Assembly (NCBI GenBank): GCA_964475835.1
Contig: CAYYYL010000004.1
Location: 80,346 to 144,345 of the forward strand
Length of the DNA: 64,000 nt
Direction: 5' to 3'
Origin: JABDCI01 sp964475835
GTDB lineage: Bacteria; Verrucomicrobiota; Verrucomicrobiia; JABWAM01
This document shows positions 42,757-50,851 of the stretch, in pieces. How positions within the stretch are numbered: the stretch's first letter is position 1; each line of letters opens with the position of its first letter. The notes below the pieces were generated by a model, which was not told the origin of the DNA, did no database searches, and worked only from the letters and a program-made list of their open reading frames with translations. The position numbers and the translations under genes are program-made.

Positions 42757-44286
42757 ATGTCCTCCCTGCCCTGTGTTCTTTTTGAAGATGCCGACCTGCT
42801 CGTCGTCCACAAACCCTCCGGCATCGGAACCCATGCCGCCGCCGCCGACGGCCCCTGGGGAATCGTGGAACTCCTACAACACCAACCTCTCATTCCTGTC
42901 AAACTCGGCATCCACCAACGACTCGATCGCGAAACATCAGGGGTCCTGGTCTTTGCAAAATCGGCGGAGGCCAACCGATCCCTCTCCTCCCAATTCGAAG
43001 GTCGCCAGGTGGAGAAGGAATATCTTTTCGTCACCTCCCATCCCCACCCACTCGCGGAGTGGACCGCCACCGAGCCCATCGAAGGAAAGCCCGCAAAAAC
43101 CTTTTTCAAACACCTAGACACCTTGCCACACGGCCGTCACCTCTGGATGGCGAAACCGGAGACCGGACGCACCCACCAGATCCGCATTCACGCAACCCAG
43201 GCAGGTACCCCCATCACGGGCGATGGGGCCACCAGCCCATGGGAACCTCTCCTGCTCCACGCCCATCGTCTCACACTCGTACATCCAAAAACAAAAAAAC
43301 GGTGTGCCTTCGAAGCCCCATTGCCCGGCTATTTTCATGAGGACGACATCGAGAAACGTCGCGCCCTTTCGGCAGCGGTTCTCCGACAATTCCTCCTGGA
43401 TACCGGAAAAACAAACGCCTTCCGCCTCCTCCATCGCGAAGGAGACGGTTTTCCCGGCATCACCGTCGACTCCCTCGGAGACTGGCTCTACCTTGAACAA
43501 TTTCACCGCAACGCTCCGATTGAGAGCCTGATCGAACATCTTCGGGTGGATGCCCACAGGTACCGGGGACTGATCTCCAGCGCCGTGTTCCCCGAGGCTC
43601 CACGCATGGAAAAGAAAGTGCTCTGGGGGGAACGCCCGAACCCCTTCCTGATTCTTGAGAATGGCGTGCACTATCTGCTCGATCCCATGGCTACTGGCAA
43701 TCCCGGCATTTTTCATGATCAGCGCGAAAACCGACGGCGTCTCATGACTCTCGCGCAGGGGAAAACCGTCCTCAACCTCTTCGCCTACACGTGTGGATTC
43801 TCCGTCGCCGCTGCCATGGGCGGCGCCACGGAAACCGTCAGCGTTGATCTCTCACGCAACTACCTGGAGCGCGGACGCAAAAATTTTGAAGCAAACGGGC
43901 TTTCCCTCGACACCCACCGTTTTCTGGCGCGCGATGCCCGGCAGGTGCTGAAACAGAGCCGCGCCCGGGGAGAGACCTTCGACATCCTCATCATCGATCC
44001 CCCTTCCTCAGCACGAAGCAAGACAGGAGGACACTTTTCCGTCAAACGTGATCTCAAGGACCTAGTACGTGAGGCAGCTCTTCTCGTGACAAAAAACGGG
44101 TGGCTCTTCGCCTCATGCAATCTGGCGGGTTGGAAAAACAGTGCGTTCCTGGAATCTGTGCGAGAAGGCGTGCGCTCGAGTAAACGCCGGATCGCGGAAG
44201 AGAAATGGCTGCCCCAACCGTTCGACTTCCCCGCCGTCGAAAATTTTCCACCTTATCTCAAATCAGTCTGGATGCGATTGGAGTAG
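42757..44286 (+). CDS. RluA-type pseudouridine synthase fused to an RlmI-like class I methyltransferase
   Basis: A 509-residue fusion. Residues 1-190 are a pseudouridine synthase: EDADLLVVHKPSG, the catalytic-Asp motif HQRLDRETSGVLVFAKS (D57) and GRTHQIRIH. Residues 215-509 are a SAM methyltransferase of the RlmI/RlmK type: EGDGFPGITVDSLGDWLYLEQ, FHDQRENRR, VLNLFAYTCGFSVAAA (SAM loop) and IIDPPSSARSK. The S4 domain usual in RluA is absent. It may couple pseudouridylation and cytosine methylation of 23S rRNA; target sites are unknown. Confidence 0.9.
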   Translation: MSSLPCVLFEDADLLVVHKPSGIGTHAAAADGPWGIVELLQHQPLIPVKLGIHQRLDRETSGVLVFAKSAEANRSLSSQFEGRQVEKEYLFVTSHPHPLAEWTATEPIEGKPAKTFFKHLDTLPHGRHLWMAKPETGRTHQIRIHATQAGTPITGDGATSPWEPLLLHAHRLTLVHPKTKKRCAFEAPLPGYFHEDDIEKRRALSAAVLRQFLLDTGKTNAFRLLHREGDGFPGITVDSLGDWLYLEQFHRNAPIESLIEHLRVDAHRYRGLISSAVFPEAPRMEKKVLWGERPNPFLILENGVHYLLDPMATGNPGIFHDQRENRRRLMTLAQGKTVLNLFAYTCGFSVAAAMGGATETVSVDLSRNYLERGRKNFEANGLSLDTHRFLARDARQVLKQSRARGETFDILIIDPPSSARSKTGGHFSVKRDLKDLVREAALLVTKNGWLFASCNLAGWKNSAFLESVREGVRSSKRRIAEEKWLPQPFDFPAVENFPPYLKSVWMRLE

Positions 44287-44332
44287 TTGAAGATGAGTCC
44301 TTTTATCATCCGATGTGAAACGAGGGATCGCC

Positions 44333-44737
44333 TTACCCATTCCACTCAAGAACCCGCTGAAATTCCCGTTCCGTCACCGGCATCACGGAAAGGCGGGACT
44401 GCCGGACAAGCGCCATCTGCTTGAGCACCGGGTCGGATTTGATGTGATCGAGCGTCACCGGTGGTTCCAACGCCCGCCCGGGTTTCAAATCCACACAGCT
44501 CCAGTCCCCCTCTTTTGCCGTGGGGTCGCGATACGCCTCTTTCGCGACCGTGGCAACACCAACAATCTCCTTACCCTCATTACTGTGATAGAAAAGCACG
44601 ACGTCGCCGAGCTTCATCGAACGAAGATGATTGCGCGCCTGAAAATTGCGTACCCCGGTCCATGCCGTGGATCCATCCTTGAGAAATTGCGCCCAGCTGT
44701 AGGCCGAGGGTTCGGATTTCACGAGCCAGTAGTTCAT
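44333..44737 (-). CDS. EVE-domain protein
   Basis: A 134-residue protein consisting of one EVE (PUA-like) domain: MNYWLVKSEPSAYSWAQFL at the start, TAWTGVRNFQARNHLRSMK, GDVVLFYHSNEGKEIVGVA and VTEREFQRVLEW. EVE domains bind modified bases in DNA or RNA. The frame is open to 44950, but the conserved start MNYWLVKSEP identifies ATG 44737. It is a stand-alone form with no restriction partner nearby. Confidence 0.92.
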   Translation of the reverse strand: MNYWLVKSEPSAYSWAQFLKDGSTAWTGVRNFQARNHLRSMKLGDVVLFYHSNEGKEIVGVATVAKEAYRDPTAKEGDWSCVDLKPGRALEPPVTLDHIKSDPVLKQMALVRQSRLSVMPVTEREFQRVLEWNG

Positions 44738-44917
44738 GCGCAAAGCATACTCTCCCATCCGCGATGTGGAAAGCCATGGAATGGAGGGTTTTTGTTGGAT
44801 TCGAAGTCGCACCCCCTTTTCCCCCGCCGGTGCAAAAAAACAGAACTCCCCCATTCTTGTCGTTACATTCATTCCTGCTGGCTTGACGATCCGACGGACA
44901 CCCTTCAATCTATACGA

Positions 44918-45370
44918 ATGTCTCTCTACCAATTCCTGCTTCTCCTTCACATCGCCTTCACCGCCGTATGGTTTGGAGGGTCCCTCGCCAATTCGGGACG
45001 TCTGCGCAGGGGCCTCGCTTCAGGGAGCACAGGCGCCAAAATCGCCGTCAGTGAAACTGCACGATCATTGAACATTTCCCTTATTTTCGGGATTCTTACC
45101 TTTGTGACGGGGCTTTTCCTCGTACTTCAGACGGGTGGATTTGCCACGGCACGGAAGGGCATCCACATCGCCATGGGCATCACCCTACTCATGATCGTGC
45201 TTGAAGGAACAGTGATTCGAAGCACCTTCGGCAAGCTTGCCGGGATCGTCCGCTCCAGTGACGACGTTTCGGGAGGCGTTTCCTACGTCAAACGACTCGC
45301 CATGTTCAGCGGCATCCAGCAACTGTTGTGGCTTATGGTGCTAGGACTGATGGTGGTGAAGAACTACTGA
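44918..45370 (+). CDS. Small four-TM membrane protein
   Basis: A 150-residue integral membrane protein with about four TM helices: LYQFLLLLHIAFTAVWFGGSLANSGRLRR, ISLIFGILTFVTGLFLVLQTGG, IHIAMGITLLMIVLEGTVI and FSGIQQLLWLMVLGLMVV. A conserved His and Trp in the first helix recall DUF2269/CopD-like small haem or copper membrane proteins, but the similarity is weak. ATG 44918 is chosen; the frame upstream overlaps the antisense EVE gene. Confidence 0.65.
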   Translation: MSLYQFLLLLHIAFTAVWFGGSLANSGRLRRGLASGSTGAKIAVSETARSLNISLIFGILTFVTGLFLVLQTGGFATARKGIHIAMGITLLMIVLEGTVIRSTFGKLAGIVRSSDDVSGGVSYVKRLAMFSGIQQLLWLMVLGLMVVKNY

Positions 45371-45388
45371 GCGCAGAAAATAATCGCG

Positions 45389-46972
45389 TCAGATGACCCG
45401 CTCATAAGTGCTCAACTCCTGTTTCCAGACAGGAATGCCACAAAAACGATCCCCTTCGGGACAGATGGGTTTTTGCGAAGCCCGCAGGCGAAGACCACAG
45501 GGGGGAAGCAGATATTTTCCAATGCGGGGATTGATTTCCGTCACCTGCCGAGCTTCATCCACCGCCGCACGCCAGATCTCCTCTTGCGCATTGTAGCAAA
45601 GGCGCATGGCACATTTGTGCCAGAGACTCATCAAGTCCGCCGACTCCGTGAAGCGGATGGAAACCGCATTGGGCAGGAGGTAGGAGGCAAACTCATCGGA
45701 GACCCCCGCCTTTTTAAGCTGGGCGATCCCGTCCCAAGCCACATGCATGGCGTCCATATAGAGACGCTTGCTCTTGTCATCATGACGAAAGATCTCCGGT
45801 GTGATGTAGTCCGGCTGCCGTGTCAGATAGGCGGAAAGGCATGGACGTGAACCAGGTGTCATGCGGTGGCGTTGATCCTGTGAATCGGCGGTATGGCTCA
45901 ACTTCTTCCGGAAGGTGTAGCACGGATGCACCATCGTACGAGTGAGCTTGGAAATACTGGTCAGATTCAACGCTTCGCCAAGAAGCGGGTTTTTTGCGGG
46001 ATTGAGAACGAGGTCGATCGCGGCATCGTCATCCAGCTCCGTCCGGGGCTGACCAAGCACCTCGCGCACGGAATCGGCGAGCAGCTTTTCATTGTTCACC
46101 TTGTAATCGACGAGGGTGGAAACACGCCCATCCAGATCGACGTCGAATTCGTGGATGAACTCCTCCTGGACCCGGGCATCACGCGACTGACTGTTGGCGG
46201 CAAAGAAGCGATGCTCCACAGTTTCCTCCAGGGGAATCGGCTCCTCAAGAACCGCCTTGTATTGCGGGGAAACCTTCAACAACTCGTCCACCATCGCCTG
46301 GACAACATACGATTGCTCAAGACTGACGTCCATCTCACGACAGAGGCGGTAGTAGCGAAGAAGGGTGATCCCGCTGACGGTGTGATAAAGGTACGTGAAC
46401 GTTCCGATGGGAAGAACATAACGCGCTGCTTCCATGCATCGCTTCTTCAACGCATCCTGCGTCTTTTTATCATCCGGAGTGCGGGCACGCCCCTTGAACC
46501 TCTCGAAATACGCGGCGCTGACGGGTTCCATCAACACCTGATTCAACTTCGTATAGAGTTCAAACTGCTTCTGGACGGTTTTTTCGTAGATGGCCGCAGC
46601 CTGATCATTCAGAAAGGGAATGGTGTAGGTGCCGGGCTTCACCGCAACGTAGCGCTGACTCACCTGCTCGGAATTGTAGAACGGATGGCTGTGAAGAAAA
46701 CTCCAGACGAACTGGCGTGAGACATTGGAAAGGGCAAACTGGAAATGCGCGTGCTGAAAAACCGTGTGATGCCCCGCCTGGTAGAGGCTCTGGGCCAGTT
46801 CATCGCGACGGGGCCAGTTGGTGACATCGTCCGGGGTGATGACCCCTTTTGAAGAATAGCACGTTCGTGCCGTCGCAATGGCATTATCAAATGGCAACTG
46901 GAACGTGTTGACGAGTTTGACCTGTGGAAGGGCCGACCGGAATGGAGATGAACTTGTCATGCACGTCATCAA
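45389..46972 (-). CDS. thyX: Two-domain flavin-dependent thymidylate synthase (ThyX, long form)
   Basis: A 527-residue protein, about twice the usual ThyX length, with two ThyX-like halves. The first half holds HHTVFQHAHFQFALSNVSRQFVW and SHPFYNSEQVSQRYVAV, keeping the latter part of the RHRxxSxNExSxRY motif. The second holds LTSISKLTRTMVHPC and DSQDQRHRMTPGSRP, keeping RHR. The long form occurs in Chlamydiae. ThyX makes dTMP from dUMP using methylene-THF, FAD and NADPH. No thyA is seen in the window. Confidence 0.85.
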   Translation of the reverse strand: MMTCMTSSSPFRSALPQVKLVNTFQLPFDNAIATARTCYSSKGVITPDDVTNWPRRDELAQSLYQAGHHTVFQHAHFQFALSNVSRQFVWSFLHSHPFYNSEQVSQRYVAVKPGTYTIPFLNDQAAAIYEKTVQKQFELYTKLNQVLMEPVSAAYFERFKGRARTPDDKKTQDALKKRCMEAARYVLPIGTFTYLYHTVSGITLLRYYRLCREMDVSLEQSYVVQAMVDELLKVSPQYKAVLEEPIPLEETVEHRFFAANSQSRDARVQEEFIHEFDVDLDGRVSTLVDYKVNNEKLLADSVREVLGQPRTELDDDAAIDLVLNPAKNPLLGEALNLTSISKLTRTMVHPCYTFRKKLSHTADSQDQRHRMTPGSRPCLSAYLTRQPDYITPEIFRHDDKSKRLYMDAMHVAWDGIAQLKKAGVSDEFASYLLPNAVSIRFTESADLMSLWHKCAMRLCYNAQEEIWRAAVDEARQVTEINPRIGKYLLPPCGLRLRASQKPICPEGDRFCGIPVWKQELSTYERVI

Positions 46973-47091
46973 TCAATGATAATCTTGCGGATTAAACTTT
47001 CAGGGGATAAGTTTCAGTCACATTGAACCGGCATTTCTTGAAAAACTCAATAGCAACAGGCCATTTTCCGCAAACCTGAGCCAGAAAAATC

Positions 47092-47805
47092 ATGCCTAAA
47101 GTATTGGTGGTAGATGATGAACCCGCGAACCTCGAACTCGCCGAGGCTCTGATCAACGCGGAGGGATACCAGATTGTGACCGCTTCGGACGGGGAAGCCG
47201 GAGTGGAGATGGTTAGGGACCAAAAGCCGGACATCGTGATGATGGATATCGTCATGCCTAAAATGAACGGTATCGAAGCCTGTCGGAAGATCAAAACCAA
47301 CCCCCTCAGCTACGCCACCCCCGTCGTGATGGTGACCGCGTTGAACAGTCCCGAGGAAAAACTCAAGGCCATCAAAGCTGGAGCCGATGATTTCATCTCC
47401 AAACCCTTCGACCGCATGGAGTTGTCCGCACGGTTGAGATCCCTTCTCCGACTTAAAGCCATCCATGACCGACTGGAAACGAGTCTCGTTTCCCTGAAGG
47501 AAATGCAACGTGCCCGGGAGGAGCTGCTGGCACGGGCCGCCAAGGACGTGGAATCCCCCATGAAGGTGATCCTTGATTGTTTGCGTTCCGTATCGAAGGA
47601 ATGCCACCTCCTGACCCAGGAAGTCTCACAAAAGGTGGAGCCCGCCCTTTTTTGCGCCGATATGATTACGACCATGACCGCTGATTTTGCCAGCATCATG
47701 CGCATGGAACAGGACAAGCTTCGACTGGCATATGAATCGCTGAAAGCGGAACAGTCCCAGTCCCAGAATCCAAGTCATCCGCCCGAAGGACAGCCTCCCG
47801 CCTGA
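47092..47805 (+). CDS. Response regulator with C-terminal helical domain
   Basis: A 237-residue protein: receiver domain residues 1-122 with LVVDDEPAN (acidic pocket), phospho-Asp in IVMMDIVMPKMNG (D52), VMVTALNS and DDFISKPFD (Lys). The remaining 115 residues are helical with a coiled-coil (LETSLVSLKEMQRAREELLARAAKD) and end in a Gln/Ser/Pro-rich tail. There is no DNA-binding domain or GGDEF; the helical part may mediate contact with a kinase or phosphatase. No cognate histidine kinase adjoins it. Confidence 0.87.
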   Translation: MPKVLVVDDEPANLELAEALINAEGYQIVTASDGEAGVEMVRDQKPDIVMMDIVMPKMNGIEACRKIKTNPLSYATPVVMVTALNSPEEKLKAIKAGADDFISKPFDRMELSARLRSLLRLKAIHDRLETSLVSLKEMQRAREELLARAAKDVESPMKVILDCLRSVSKECHLLTQEVSQKVEPALFCADMITTMTADFASIMRMEQDKLRLAYESLKAEQSQSQNPSHPPEGQPPA

Positions 47806-47821
47806 ATTTCGTCTTCCGGAC

Positions 47822-48628
47822 ATGGCAACGTCCCACTGGTCGCGCTCCAAACGCATTTCCCCGGCCCTGGCGGAAGTCATGCTGGAGCTGTTGCGCAAGG
47901 CTTACCCTGGACAGACGCACTCCACCGAAATCCCCGACTCCTCGGGCATCCTACTCGAAACCATAGACACCTTGCCTGGAAGACGGAAACGGGGATGGAA
48001 ATCCCGACGTCTGAAACCGATCGATCTTGCCGCCAATAACCGGCTCAATCGCACCCTTTCGATTGGGCGACGCTGGCTCATCGTTCCACCCGACCGCATC
48101 GTCCACACGCGCCGCCATTTACTCCGCATCGAGGCCGGCATGGGATTCGGCTCTGGAAGCCACGAAACCACCCAGCTCTGCCTTCAACTCATGGAGCGAG
48201 TCCCGGTTCAAGGCTCGTTTCTTGATGCCGGAACGGGATCGGGGATATTGGCCATCGGAGCCGCAGACCTCGGGTTTCGTTCCATCCTTGCCATCGACTC
48301 CGATGCCAGGGCCCTGCGCAGCGCCCGTCGTCAGGTTTCCTGGAATCCCCCAGCCGCCCGGATCCATTGGGAGCAAGTGGACCTGACCCGTTGGAAACCC
48401 CGGCGTAAATTTCAGGTTGTCAGCGCCAATCTTCTCAGCGATCTATTGATCCCGCAACGCGACACCCTCCTTCGAACCCTTAAACCCGGCGGCCACTTGC
48501 TTCTTTCCGGTTTTTTGCTAAACGAAAGGCGGATCGTCCAATCACATTATGAATCCGCAGGACTCCACCTCGTACGAGGCTTGAAAAAAGGCAAATGGGG
48601 GGCTTTGCACATGATTTCAAACCTTTGA
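47822..48628 (+). CDS. prmA: Ribosomal protein L11 methyltransferase-like protein
   Basis: A 268-residue class I SAM methyltransferase: RIEAGMGFGSGSHETTQLCLQLM is the PrmA-specific GxxFGTGxHxTT signature, LDAGTGSGILAIGAADLG the SAM loop, AIDSD the acidic loop, and SANLLSDLLI the NPPY-equivalent. The N-terminal domain is shorter and more basic (GRRKRGWKSRRLKP) than in E. coli PrmA, so the substrate could differ from L11. Confidence 0.87.
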   Translation: MATSHWSRSKRISPALAEVMLELLRKAYPGQTHSTEIPDSSGILLETIDTLPGRRKRGWKSRRLKPIDLAANNRLNRTLSIGRRWLIVPPDRIVHTRRHLLRIEAGMGFGSGSHETTQLCLQLMERVPVQGSFLDAGTGSGILAIGAADLGFRSILAIDSDARALRSARRQVSWNPPAARIHWEQVDLTRWKPRRKFQVVSANLLSDLLIPQRDTLLRTLKPGGHLLLSGFLLNERRIVQSHYESAGLHLVRGLKKGKWGALHMISNL

Positions 48629-48647
48629 CAGAGCATTTTTAAATTTT

Positions 48648-48682
48648 GAACCATCCCCCATTCCATGAATGCCGGATGGTTC
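48648..48682. promoter_or_regulatory. 35-bp dyad in the leader of the bufferin-like precursor gene
   Basis: GAACCATCC-CC-CATTC-CAT-GAATG-CC-GGATGGTTC forms a symmetric inverted repeat of two 16-nt arms broken only by a CC/CC mismatch. It ends 29 bp before the precursor ATG. It could be an operator or an RNA hairpin. A TTGACA hexamer (48625-48630) lies just upstream, but I cannot place a convincing -10. Confidence 0.6.
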
Positions 48683-48711
48683 AGATTGGAAAAACAACAC
48701 AAGGACAATAC

Positions 48712-49008
48712 ATGACAAAGACTACAAAAACCCTGATCGTCGGAGCGGCCATCGCCGGACTCATCTCCGGAACCTCGACCCGCCTGATGGCAGGAACCAT
48801 CGACCAGGGCAAGGCCGGCCCCAAGCTCCCAGGTATCGAAAAAATGGGCTGCAGCGGCAAGGACGGCTGCGGTGGCAAGAATGGCTGCAAGGCCCAGGAT
48901 GGAGACAAGGACAAGGACAAGGATAAGGATCACGACAAGGACAAGGATAAAGATCAGGATAAGGATAAAGACCACGACAAGGACAAGGATCACGACAAGG
49001 ACAAGTAA
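48712..49008 (+). CDS. Bufferin-like secreted precursor with Cys hexapeptides and Asp-X tail
   Basis: A 98-residue protein starting at ATG 48712 behind AAGGA. Signal peptide residues 1-28 (TLIVGAAIAGLISGTSTRLMAG) is followed by a short spacer and three tandem hexapeptides, CSGKDG, CGGKNG, CKAQDG, placing Cys at 47, 53 and 59. Residues 65-98 are 17 consecutive Asp-X dipeptides where X is Lys (13), His (3) or Gln (1). Position before a DUF692 gene marks it as the RiPP precursor of a bufferin-type operon, in which Cys residues become copper-binding heterocycles. It does not look like a standard DUF2282 protein. Confidence 0.75.
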   Translation: MTKTTKTLIVGAAIAGLISGTSTRLMAGTIDQGKAGPKLPGIEKMGCSGKDGCGGKNGCKAQDGDKDKDKDKDHDKDKDKDQDKDKDHDKDKDHDKDK

Positions 49009-49021
49009 CTCCTTCAAACCG

Positions 49022-49045
49022 GGGGGGATGGAATTCCATCCCCCC
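49022..49045. terminator. Perfect 24-bp palindrome between precursor and modification genes
   Basis: GGGGGGATGGAATTCCATCCCCCC, a fully symmetric sequence 13 bp after the precursor stop. As RNA it folds into a 10-bp GC-rich hairpin with an AATT loop and no U-tract. It may protect the precursor mRNA from 3' decay or partly terminate, letting the peptide be made in excess over its enzymes. It shares ATTCCAT/CCATCCCCC with the upstream dyad. Confidence 0.6.
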
Positions 49046-49089
49046 TTGGTTTGCCTGTTTCGTATTCACCCCCATGCGCAATCCAACCC

Positions 49090-49944
49090 ATGCCGGCCAA
49101 TCGTTTCAACGCGTTCACGGAGTATGGCATCGGCATCGGGCTGCGCGTTCCCCACTATCAGCACATCCTCGAAAAAAAACCCGTCGTCGACTGGTTTGAA
49201 ATCATTTCAGAAAACTACATGGTGGATGGAGGCCGGCCCCTCCACGTCCTCGACAAAATTCTTGAGCAATACCGCGTCGTTCAGCACGGAGTTTCCCTCT
49301 ACTTCGGCTCAAAGGATCGTCCCTCCCGCCCGCACCTGAACAAGCTCAAAAGTCTTGTCCGCCGCACCCGGACTCCGTGGCTTTCCGATCATCTCTGCTG
49401 GGGAAGCGTGGATGGCACCTACACGCACGATCTCCTTCCCCTGCCCTACACCCGCGAAGCGGTGCGCCAGACCGCCCGTCGGATCCGGGAAACCCGTGAT
49501 TTTCTCGAAATCCCCATCGCCGTGGAAAACGTCAGCAGCTATCTGGAATATCAGGATTCCCAAATGACAGAGTGGGAATTCCTCAGCGAGGTCGTGGAAG
49601 CCGCCGACTGCGGCATTCTCCTGGATGTGAACAACATCTATGTTTCATCAAAAAACCACCATTTCGATCCCTTCGACTACCTCGACCACATTCCCCATGA
49701 TCGGGTGGCTCAGATTCATATCGCCGGCCATTCCAAATTCGAGAAGTACCTTCTCGACACGCACGATCATCCGGTGCTCGATCCCGTATGGAAGATGTAT
49801 GCACACGCCATCCGTCGCATCGGCCCCACCGCAACCCTCCTGGAATGGGACGATCGGATACCCTCCTTCGAGGAAGTTCATCGCGAGGCTCTGAAAGCCA
49901 ATCTGCATCTTCGGAAGTTCCAGAATGAAAACACCGCTGCATAA
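49090..49944 (+). CDS. bufB: DUF692 (BufB/MbnB-like) multinuclear iron enzyme
   Basis: A 284-residue TIM-barrel protein of the DUF692 family, to which MbnB of methanobactin and BufB of bufferins belong. Conserved segments: GIGIGLRVPHYQHI, WFEIISENYMVDGG, VVQHGVSLYFG, WLSDHLCWGS, VENVSSYLEY, ILLDVNNIYVSSKNH, QIHIAGHS and DTHDHPVLDPVW; the His, Asp and Glu residues bind the iron cluster. These enzymes use Fe and O2 to convert Cys to oxazolone- or thiooxazole-type groups. ATG 49090 is chosen by homology; a TTG at 49051 is in frame. It overlaps the DUF2063 gene by 20 bp. Confidence 0.88.
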   Translation: MPANRFNAFTEYGIGIGLRVPHYQHILEKKPVVDWFEIISENYMVDGGRPLHVLDKILEQYRVVQHGVSLYFGSKDRPSRPHLNKLKSLVRRTRTPWLSDHLCWGSVDGTYTHDLLPLPYTREAVRQTARRIRETRDFLEIPIAVENVSSYLEYQDSQMTEWEFLSEVVEAADCGILLDVNNIYVSSKNHHFDPFDYLDHIPHDRVAQIHIAGHSKFEKYLLDTHDHPVLDPVWKMYAHAIRRIGPTATLLEWDDRIPSFEEVHREALKANLHLRKFQNENTAA

Positions 49945-50851
49945 AAAGTCTTCATCCACCGCATCCCTGAAGGATGTGCAGCGCTGGATGGCTCGTGCCG
50001 TCATGCGCCCCCTGGCTTCCTCCGATCGGATGAAGTCCCGCTGGTTCGACGGATCTCCAACGGAAAAACACGTGGCGCGGATCATCCGGCCCAATGATCG
50101 TCTGAGTGCCTCGGAACGACTCGAAATCTATAACCGCCAGTACTGGTTTCGAGTCCTCGACTCCTTCTACGAGGATTTCCCGGGAGTCCGGTCTGTTTTG
50201 GGCGACAAATCCTTCGCCCGTTTCGCCCAGCACTATCTCGAATCCTGCCCCTCCCGTTCCTACACCCTCCGAAACCTCGGATCCCAGCTGGAATCGTATC
50301 TCAAAAAAAATCGACACTGGGGTGGACGGCACCATGCATTTCTTGTGGAAGTGGCGCGGTTTGAATGGGCCCAGATCGAGGCGTTTGATGCGGCAGAATT
50401 CACGCCTGTAACAACCGAGGTTTTGGCCACAATGGATCCCCTTCGGTCAAAACTAGGGGTACAATCCCACGTCCAGCTCCTCGAATTGAATTATCCGGTT
50501 GATGACTTCCTTCTCGGACTCAAGCGCCACGATCCTGTGAGAATGGAAGTCAGCAATGCGGTCGAAGGCAGTCGCAGGGTTTCACGTGGAAAACAAATCC
50601 ACGTTCCTCCAAAGGAACCCTCGCTTGTGGCCATTCATCGGGTCGCCTTTCGAATTTACTACAAGCGGCTCGATCCTGTCGGCTACTCCATCCTGCAGGC
50701 CCTCCGCCAGGGCAGGACACTCTCCCATGCGTGCGCCCGGGCCGCCCGCGAACACTCGACGCATTCCAATCTTGTGGCCTGCATCCAGGACTCGTTTCGT
50801 TTCTGGAGTCAACTTGGCTGGCTTTACCCCCTCGAAAACCACACCCCATGA
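49925..50851 (+). CDS. bufC: DUF2063 (BufC/HvfC-like) partner protein
   Basis: A 308-residue protein whose N-terminal half has the DUF2063 pattern: LKDVQRWMARAVMRP, RIIRPNDRLSASERLEIYNRQYWFRVLDSFYEDFPGVRSVLG, and LRNLGSQLESYL. The C-terminal half (LNYPVDDFLLGLK, VAIHRVAFRIYYKRLD) fits the recognition domain of BufC/MbnC-type partners, which deliver the precursor to DUF692. The older name 'putative DNA-binding' for DUF2063 is misleading in this setting. It starts inside bufB and overlaps doxX by ATGA. Confidence 0.85.
   Translation: MKTPLHKKSSSTASLKDVQRWMARAVMRPLASSDRMKSRWFDGSPTEKHVARIIRPNDRLSASERLEIYNRQYWFRVLDSFYEDFPGVRSVLGDKSFARFAQHYLESCPSRSYTLRNLGSQLESYLKKNRHWGGRHHAFLVEVARFEWAQIEAFDAAEFTPVTTEVLATMDPLRSKLGVQSHVQLLELNYPVDDFLLGLKRHDPVRMEVSNAVEGSRRVSRGKQIHVPPKEPSLVAIHRVAFRIYYKRLDPVGYSILQALRQGRTLSHACARAAREHSTHSNLVACIQDSFRFWSQLGWLYPLENHTP

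Noticed and set aside
44333..44737. EVE protein considered as a modification-dependent restriction component
   Set aside because: Only the EVE domain is present and no nuclease or helicase is adjacent; it matches the common stand-alone bacterial form.
45893..46720. 275-residue ORF antisense to thyX
   Set aside because: It looks more protein-like than most shadows, but the opposite strand encodes a long conserved ThyX and there is no SD.
48900..49008. Short tandem DNA repeat (GACAAG/GATAAG units) considered as a microsatellite or CRISPR-like array
   Set aside because: Units lie within one frame of a secreted precursor and vary at synonymous positions; there are no spacers, so it is a coding repeat.
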